Origin: Ruminococcus sp. | Lineage (GTDB): Bacteria > Bacillota > Clostridia > Oscillospirales > Ruminococcaceae | NCBI GenBank assembly: GCA_017544125.1 | Contig: JAFYET010000056.1 | Coordinates: 1-9,453, forward strand | Length of the DNA stretch: 9,453 nt | Direction: 5' to 3' | In this document: positions 4,839-9,453 of the stretch, piece after piece | How positions within the stretch are numbered: position 1 is the first letter of the stretch | How the letters are laid out: the number at the start of each line of letters is the position of its first letter | Made by a program: the position numbers and the translations under genes | The notes under the pieces: generated by a model | The model's database searches: none | Told to the model about the DNA's origin: nothing | Seen by the model: the letters and a program-made list of their open reading frames with translations, nothing else

Positions 4839-7304
4839 ATGCCCGCAAGCTATACAGTTGCACAGATAGCCGTTTCGGCGGCTGCATATAGCTTTGATAC
4901 CGAGTTCAGCTACCTTGTGCCTGATGAGCTTTGTGCTCTGATAAAGCCCGGCGTGCGTGTGCTCGTACCTTTCGGTAAGGGCAATAAGCGTGTTATCGGC
5001 TTTGTGCTGAGGCTTCTGCATTTTGATGACAGACCGGAACGGGTAAAGCCCGTGCTCAGACTTATCGACGAGCAGCCGCTCGTTACCGATGAGCAGTTAA
5101 GGCTCATAACCTACCTTAAAGAGAATACCTTCTGCACCTATTTCGATGCTTTCCGCACAATGGTGCCTACAGGCTTCGGGTATGTGTGCAGCACTCACTA
5201 TGAGCTTGTAAACTCGATGCCTGAGAATGACCTTACCGATGAGGAAAAGGCGGCAGCCGAGTTTATCAGAAACTGTAAGACCCAGCGTGATGTTGACGAA
5301 TACCTTGACTTCACGGGTGATAAGAAGAAAAAAGCGCTGGTCATGAGCCTGCTCGATAAGGGTGTTATAGAGCAGTCACAGGAGCTTAAGCGTAAGACAG
5401 CCGATGCTGAAGTTAAGATGCTCAGGCTATCCGATGATTTTGTTTCGGCAAGAGCCGGCATATCGCTTACCGCAAAGCAGACGCTCGTTGTCAGGCTGCT
5501 TGATGAAGTGGGCTGTATCAGCGAAAAAGAAGTCTGCTATATGACAGGCTGTACCTCCGCACTTTTGAAAAGAATGAATGATAAGAATATCATCACCTTT
5601 TTCAAGGTCGAGGCGCTCAGAAACGCTATCGGCGAGCAGATAAAGCCTGTTTCGCCCGAGAGTATAGTTTTGAGTGATGAGCAGCAGCAGGCGTATGACG
5701 GCATTCTTTCCCTTTGTGACAGCGGCAAGCCCGCAGGCGCTCTGCTCCACGGAGTTACGGGCAGTGGCAAAACGTCGGTGTTTATAAGGCTCATAGACGC
5801 TATGCAAAAGAGGGGCAGGACTTCTGTCATGCTCGTGCCTGAGATATCGCTCACACCGCAGATGCTCAAAAAGTTCAAGGCGTATTTCGGTGAGTGTATA
5901 GCAGTTATACATTCCTCCCTTTCACCGGGGCAGCGAATGGACGAATACAAGCGTATAATGCGAGGCGAGGCCACCGTCGTTATAGGAACGAGAAGTGCTG
6001 TTTTCGCCCCGCTGAAAAATATAGGCATAATAATAATGGACGAGGAGGGCGAGCATACCTATAAGTCCGAGCAGAGCCCGAGATACCACGCAAGAGATGT
6101 TGCCGTGCAGCGCTGCGGCTTCAATAACTGCTTGCTGCTGCTTGCCTCTGCCACACCCTCTCTTGAAAGCTATTACTATGCTAAAAACGGGCGCTTCAGC
6201 CTGTTTGAACTGAATACCAGATATAACGATTTCCCGCTGCCCGATGTGAAGATAGTCGATATGTCATCACCAAAGGAGGACGGGAACAACGGCGTGCTCA
6301 GCTTTGAGCTTGCCGATGCACTTAAAGATACACTGAATAAGGGTGAGCAGTCGATACTGCTGTTAAACAGGCGGGGCTTTAATACCTACGTTTCCTGCGG
6401 TGACTGTAAAAAGCCGGTGGAATGCCCTAACTGCTCAATAGCCCTTACATACCATAAAAAGAATAACAGGCTCATGTGCCATTGCTGCGGCTACTCTATG
6501 CCTTACCCCGAGAGCTGCCCTCAGTGCGGCTCGGCAAAGATAAGGGCAAGCGGCGTAGGCACACAGCGAATCGAGCAGGAGATAGCAGATATCTTCCCCG
6601 AAGCAAGGATACTGCGTATGGATGCTGACACAGCCTCCACCCGCTATGATTATGAGGAGAAGTTCTTAGCTTTTGAAAAGGGCGAGTATGATATCATGCT
6701 CGGCACTCAGATGATAGCTAAGGGGCTTAACTTCCCGAATGTCACCTGCGTTGGGGTCATATCACTTGATAAGGCGCTGTTCGCAGGCGATTTCAGAAGC
6801 TATGAGCGCACCTTCTCGCTTATCACTCAGGTGGTTGGCAGAGGCGGCAGGGGCTCAAAGCCCGGTACTGCGTATATTCAGACCTTTGTGCCTGATCATT
6901 ATGTGCTCTCTCTTGCGTCAGAGCAGGATTATAAAGAGTTCTATTCCCAGGAAGCAGCACTCAGACGGGCGCTCATATACCCGCCCTTTTGCGATATATG
7001 TGTTATCGGCTTTTCATCACCGCTCGAGAGCAAGGCGATACTTGCAAGCGAAGCCTTCCTGTCTCTTTTGAATGATTATCTGTCCAAAAATAGGGATAGT
7101 ATCAAATTCCTGCGTGTGCTCGGTCCCGCACCCTGCGCACTTGAAAGGGTAGGCGGGCGCTACCGCTACCGTATGGTGCTTAAATGCAAAAACAATACGG
7201 CTTTGCGAAAAATGATAAGCACGCTCCTGATCTCGTTTTCAAAGGTACCGCAGAGCAGGGACGTAAGGATATATGCCGATATCAACGGCGATATAGGATT
7301 GTAA
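4839..7304 (+). CDS. priA: Primosomal protein N' (replication restart helicase PriA)
   Basis: An 821-residue superfamily 2 DNA helicase that recognises stalled forks and reloads the replisome. The length is near Bacillus PriA (805) and longer than E. coli (732). The first 100 residues form the 3' DNA-end-binding domain, followed by a winged-helix region to about 270. The helicase core has Walker A GVTGSGKT (305-312, K311), LVPEISLTPQM, motif II DEEG (401-404), SATPS (437-441), GTQMIAKGLNFPNV (622-635) and QVVGRGGRG (664-672). Eight cysteines in four CxxC pairs (C520/C523, C529/C532, C547/C550, C560/C563) form the two zinc sites inserted in the second lobe. Motif II is DEEG where PriA usually has DEEH. 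The ATG at 4839 follows AAGGA by 10 bases. Bacillus has coaBC just before priA; it is absent here. Identification is firm. Confidence 0.97.
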   Translation: MPASYTVAQIAVSAAAYSFDTEFSYLVPDELCALIKPGVRVLVPFGKGNKRVIGFVLRLLHFDDRPERVKPVLRLIDEQPLVTDEQLRLITYLKENTFCTYFDAFRTMVPTGFGYVCSTHYELVNSMPENDLTDEEKAAAEFIRNCKTQRDVDEYLDFTGDKKKKALVMSLLDKGVIEQSQELKRKTADAEVKMLRLSDDFVSARAGISLTAKQTLVVRLLDEVGCISEKEVCYMTGCTSALLKRMNDKNIITFFKVEALRNAIGEQIKPVSPESIVLSDEQQQAYDGILSLCDSGKPAGALLHGVTGSGKTSVFIRLIDAMQKRGRTSVMLVPEISLTPQMLKKFKAYFGECIAVIHSSLSPGQRMDEYKRIMRGEATVVIGTRSAVFAPLKNIGIIIMDEEGEHTYKSEQSPRYHARDVAVQRCGFNNCLLLLASATPSLESYYYAKNGRFSLFELNTRYNDFPLPDVKIVDMSSPKEDGNNGVLSFELADALKDTLNKGEQSILLLNRRGFNTYVSCGDCKKPVECPNCSIALTYHKKNNRLMCHCCGYSMPYPESCPQCGSAKIRASGVGTQRIEQEIADIFPEARILRMDADTASTRYDYEEKFLAFEKGEYDIMLGTQMIAKGLNFPNVTCVGVISLDKALFAGDFRSYERTFSLITQVVGRGGRGSKPGTAYIQTFVPDHYVLSLASEQDYKEFYSQEAALRRALIYPPFCDICVIGFSSPLESKAILASEAFLSLLNDYLSKNRDSIKFLRVLGPAPCALERVGGRYRYRMVLKCKNNTALRKMISTLLISFSKVPQSRDVRIYADINGDIGL

Positions 7305-7325
7305 AAAGAATGTGAGGATAACAAA

Positions 7326-7802
7326 ATGGCTTTAAGAAAGATACTCAACAAGCGTGACGAAACACTTCATAAGGTATGTAAGCCTGTTGAAAAGTTTGAC
7401 GAAAGGCTGCATACTCTCCTTGATGATATGGCGCAGACCCTTGAGGTGGCTCAGGGTGTCGGGCTTGCCGCACCGCAGGTGGGCGTGCTCAGGCGTGTTG
7501 TCATCATAAATGTTGATGACGGAACAGGCGTTCATGAGCTTATAAACCCCGAAATAATTGAGCGCTCAGAGATAACAAACAAGGTGCTCGAGGGCTGCCT
7601 TTCCTGCCCTAATGAGTGGGGCTACACTATACGCCCTGTGACAGTTAAGTTCAAGGCGCAGGACAGAAACGGCGAGTGGTATGAAATGGAAGTAAGCGAG
7701 CTTTTCGCACAGGCTGTCTGCCACGAGCTTGACCACCTTGACGGGCATATATTCACAGAGTTCGTTGTTGAATGGGCAGACCCTGAAGACCTGAAAGACT
7801 GA
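7326..7802 (+). CDS. def: Peptide deformylase
   Basis: A metal-dependent hydrolase (usually Fe2+) that removes the formyl group from N-terminal formylmethionine of new proteins at the ribosome. The 158 residues show the three family motifs: GVGLAAPQ (44-51) with Q51, EGCLSCP (89-95) with metal ligand C91, and HELDHLDG (133-140) with ligands H133 and H137 and catalytic E134. Motif 2 has a second cysteine, C94, where V, F or I is more usual. The ATG is 8 bases after GAGG at 7314-7317, and 21 bases separate it from priA. It is followed at 19 bases by fmt, its functional counterpart, a pairing conserved in many bacteria. Confidence 0.97.
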   Translation: MALRKILNKRDETLHKVCKPVEKFDERLHTLLDDMAQTLEVAQGVGLAAPQVGVLRRVVIINVDDGTGVHELINPEIIERSEITNKVLEGCLSCPNEWGYTIRPVTVKFKAQDRNGEWYEMEVSELFAQAVCHELDHLDGHIFTEFVVEWADPEDLKD

Positions 7803-7807
7803 ATTAC

Positions 7808-7813
7808 AGAGGT
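7808..7813 (+). promoter_or_regulatory. Ribosome binding site supporting a TTG start for fmt
   Basis: AGAGGT is 8 bases before TTG at 7822. The next in-frame ATG, at codon 6, would cut off the conserved MKIVF start of the protein. Confidence 0.7.
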
Positions 7814-7821
7814 AAACTGAT

Positions 7822-8757
7822 TTGAAGATAGTTTTTATGGGCACGCCCGATTTTGCAGTGGCTACCCTTGAAAAATTGTATGACGAGGGCTACGAAGTGG
7901 CTGCTGTGTTCACTCAGCCTGATAAGCCCAAGGGCAGGGGCTATAAGCTGACCCCGCCGCCCGTAAAGGTTCTCGCACAGACCCATGATACCCCCGTGTA
8001 TCAGCCGCAGAGCCTTAAAAAAGATGCTGATGAATACCTTGCGGTTTTAAGAGATATCGCCCCCGATGTTATAGTTGTGGCGGCATATGGCAAGATACTC
8101 CCGAAGGAAGTGCTTGAGCTTCCGAGGCTTGGGTGCGTAAACGTCCACGGCTCGCTTTTGCCTAAGTACAGAGGTGCCGCTCCTATACAGCAGTCAGTCC
8201 TTGACGATGAGGCTGTTACGGGCATCACTACCATGCTTATGGGCGAGGGGCTGGATACCGGCGATATACTCTTGCAGCGATCCACCGAGATAGGCATAGA
8301 CGAAACAGCTGCCGAGCTTTTTGACAGGCTTTCAGTAATGGGTGCAGAGCTGCTCGTCGAGACCCTGCCGCTGCTTGATAAGGGCGAGATAACCCCCATT
8401 GAGCAGGACGAGAGCAAAGCTACATATGCGCATATGCTCTCAAAGGATATGTGCGTGCTTGATTTTGATAACAGCGCAAGGGCTGTGCATAAGAAGATAT
8501 GCGGCCTTTCTGATTGGCCATGTGCTGTGACTTTCCTTGACGGCAAGAGGATAAAGATATATCACTCCTCGCTTTTAGACGAAAAGGGCAGCTTCGGCAC
8601 ACCCGGCGAGATAATAGATGAAAAGGAACTGACCGTTGCCTGCAAAGAGGGCAGATTCAAGATAACCGAGCTTCAGGCAGAGGGCGGTAAGAGAATGAAG
8701 ACCGCCGACTACCTGCGTGGCAAGCCCGTGGCTAAGGGAACGGTGCTCGGCAGATAA
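7822..8757 (+). CDS. fmt: Methionyl-tRNA formyltransferase
   Basis: Transfers a formyl group from 10-formyl-tetrahydrofolate to initiator Met-tRNA, allowing normal translation initiation. The 311 residues match the family (about 315). The N-terminal Rossmann-like domain has MKIVFMGTPDFA (1-12), PDKPKGRGYKLTPPPVK (33-49, the loop that contacts the tRNA acceptor end), and the catalytic set N107, H109 and D145 in CVNVHG, SLLPKYRGAAPIQ (111-123) and GLDTGDIL (143-150). The C-terminal OB-like domain begins around residue 205. The start codon is TTG at 7822: homologues begin with exactly this MKIVFMGTP pattern and a ribosome binding site lies 8 bases ahead. The stop is 12 bases before rsmB. Clear identification. 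Confidence 0.97.
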   Translation: MKIVFMGTPDFAVATLEKLYDEGYEVAAVFTQPDKPKGRGYKLTPPPVKVLAQTHDTPVYQPQSLKKDADEYLAVLRDIAPDVIVVAAYGKILPKEVLELPRLGCVNVHGSLLPKYRGAAPIQQSVLDDEAVTGITTMLMGEGLDTGDILLQRSTEIGIDETAAELFDRLSVMGAELLVETLPLLDKGEITPIEQDESKATYAHMLSKDMCVLDFDNSARAVHKKICGLSDWPCAVTFLDGKRIKIYHSSLLDEKGSFGTPGEIIDEKELTVACKEGRFKITELQAEGGKRMKTADYLRGKPVAKGTVLGR

Positions 8758-8769
8758 AGGAGAGTAGGA

Positions 8770-9453
8770 ATGGCAAATGCCCGTAAAGCGGCGGTAAGGC
8801 TGCTGACAAAGCTCGATGAAAACAGCGCTTACTCAAATATCCTGCTTGAAACGCAGCTTGATAAGTATCAGCTCGATGAGCGTGATAAGCATTTTGCGGC
8901 GGCGCTTTTTTACGGCTGTATCGAAATGCGGCTGACCCTTGATAAGATAATAGACAGCCGCCTTGTAAGGCGTGGCGATAAGCTGTCGGGCGAGGTCAGG
9001 AATATCCTGCGCACAGGTATATACCAGCTGCTTTATATGGACAGCGTGCCCGATCATACCGCAGTTGATGAGAGTGTAAAGCTCGTAAACACTAAGCGAA
9101 ACCCCGCACTTCCCGGCTTTGTTAATGGGCTTCTGCGTGGCTTTGTGCGTGACGGAAAGCCGCTCCCCGAGGGTAAGACCGAGGGCGAAAGACTCATGTA
9201 TGAGTTTTCCTGCCCGATGTGGCTTATTGATAAGTGGATAGATGAGTACGGCTTAGATGTCACAAGGCAGATGCTCTCAACATCTGTTGGCAGACCGCCT
9301 GTTACAGCAAGGGTCAATACAACGTTGATAACTGCCGAAAAGCTCTGTGAGCAGCTTGGTGCAGAGGGAATAGACTGCGAAAAAGCAGAATTCCCCGAGG
9401 GCTGTGTGAAAATTCTCGGCGGCTCGCCCGAGAAAACACGCTGCTATAAGCAG
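8770..9453 (+). CDS. rsmB: 16S rRNA cytosine-C5 methyltransferase RsmB, 3' end cut by window
   Basis: By family, RsmB methylates C967 of 16S rRNA with S-adenosylmethionine. Only the first 228 codons are in the window and the frame is open at the edge; full proteins are about 430-450 residues. The visible N-terminal NusB-like RNA-binding domain has ARKAAVRLL (4-12), the DERDKHFAAALFYG stretch (36-49), ILRTGIYQLLYMD (79-91), HTAVDESV (96-103) and PGFVNGLLRGF (115-125). Then comes the linker with SCPMWLIDKW (147-156) and the start of the methyltransferase part, ARVNTT (180-185). The SAM-binding motifs and catalytic cysteines are off the window, so activity cannot be judged. ATG 8770 lies 7 bases after AGGAG. 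Position right after fmt is the standard Firmicutes order and supports the call. Confidence 0.93.
   Translation, partial: MANARKAAVRLLTKLDENSAYSNILLETQLDKYQLDERDKHFAAALFYGCIEMRLTLDKIIDSRLVRRGDKLSGEVRNILRTGIYQLLYMDSVPDHTAVDESVKLVNTKRNPALPGFVNGLLRGFVRDGKPLPEGKTEGERLMYEFSCPMWLIDKWIDEYGLDVTRQMLSTSVGRPPVTARVNTTLITAEKLCEQLGAEGIDCEKAEFPEGCVKILGGSPEKTRCYKQ

Noticed and set aside
5427..6028. Two overlapping minus-strand open frames of about 160 codons opposite priA
   Set aside because: They lie across the Walker A region of priA, have no family signature and no upstream signals; best explained as shadows of codon bias.
8001..8546. Minus-strand open frame of 181 codons opposite fmt
   Set aside because: Serine-rich antisense frame over the fmt active site, with no initiation signals.

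Overview
The window reads as chromosomal DNA of a Gram-positive Clostridia-type bacterium, most likely a Ruminococcus or close Oscillospiraceae relative. The reasons are the gene block yicC-remA-gmk-rpoZ-priA-def-fmt-rsmB, which is characteristic of Firmicutes; strong AGGAG-type ribosome binding sites; sigma-A-like promoters; and a signal-less GH3 glucosidase next door, as is common in plant-fibre-degrading gut or rumen species. The genus is inference; the phylum is well supported. Coding density is very high and there is no gene-free stretch over 170 bases.

Left region (1-1912, minus strand): a family 3 glycoside hydrolase whose 3' end lies outside the window. It is separated by a 167-base divergent promoter region from a plus-strand HAD-family phosphatase (2080-2727). 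The divergent region carries one well-formed minus-strand promoter, one or two plus-strand promoters, and an AT-rich 9-bp inverted repeat that covers the -35 box of the phosphatase gene.

Centre and right (2768-9453, plus strand): after a short intergenic region with an extended -10 promoter comes a housekeeping cluster. In order it holds YicC endoribonuclease, the DNA-binding regulator RemA (DUF370), guanylate kinase, RNA polymerase omega, primosomal helicase PriA, peptide deformylase, methionyl-tRNA formyltransferase and the start of the 16S rRNA methyltransferase RsmB (cut by the window end). The first four genes are almost without gaps or overlap, and the later gaps are 12-28 bases, so this is probably one operon. 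Functionally it joins RNA turnover, GTP supply, transcription, replication restart and N-formylmethionine handling: Fmt adds the formyl group to initiator Met-tRNA and Def removes it from new proteins.

I see no mobile element, CRISPR array, tRNA or rRNA, and no clearly undescribed system. The points most worth a second look are the loss of coaBC from its usual place between rpoZ and priA, a DEEG instead of DEEH helicase motif II in PriA, paired palindromes around the yicC promoter, and the inverted repeat in the divergent promoter region.
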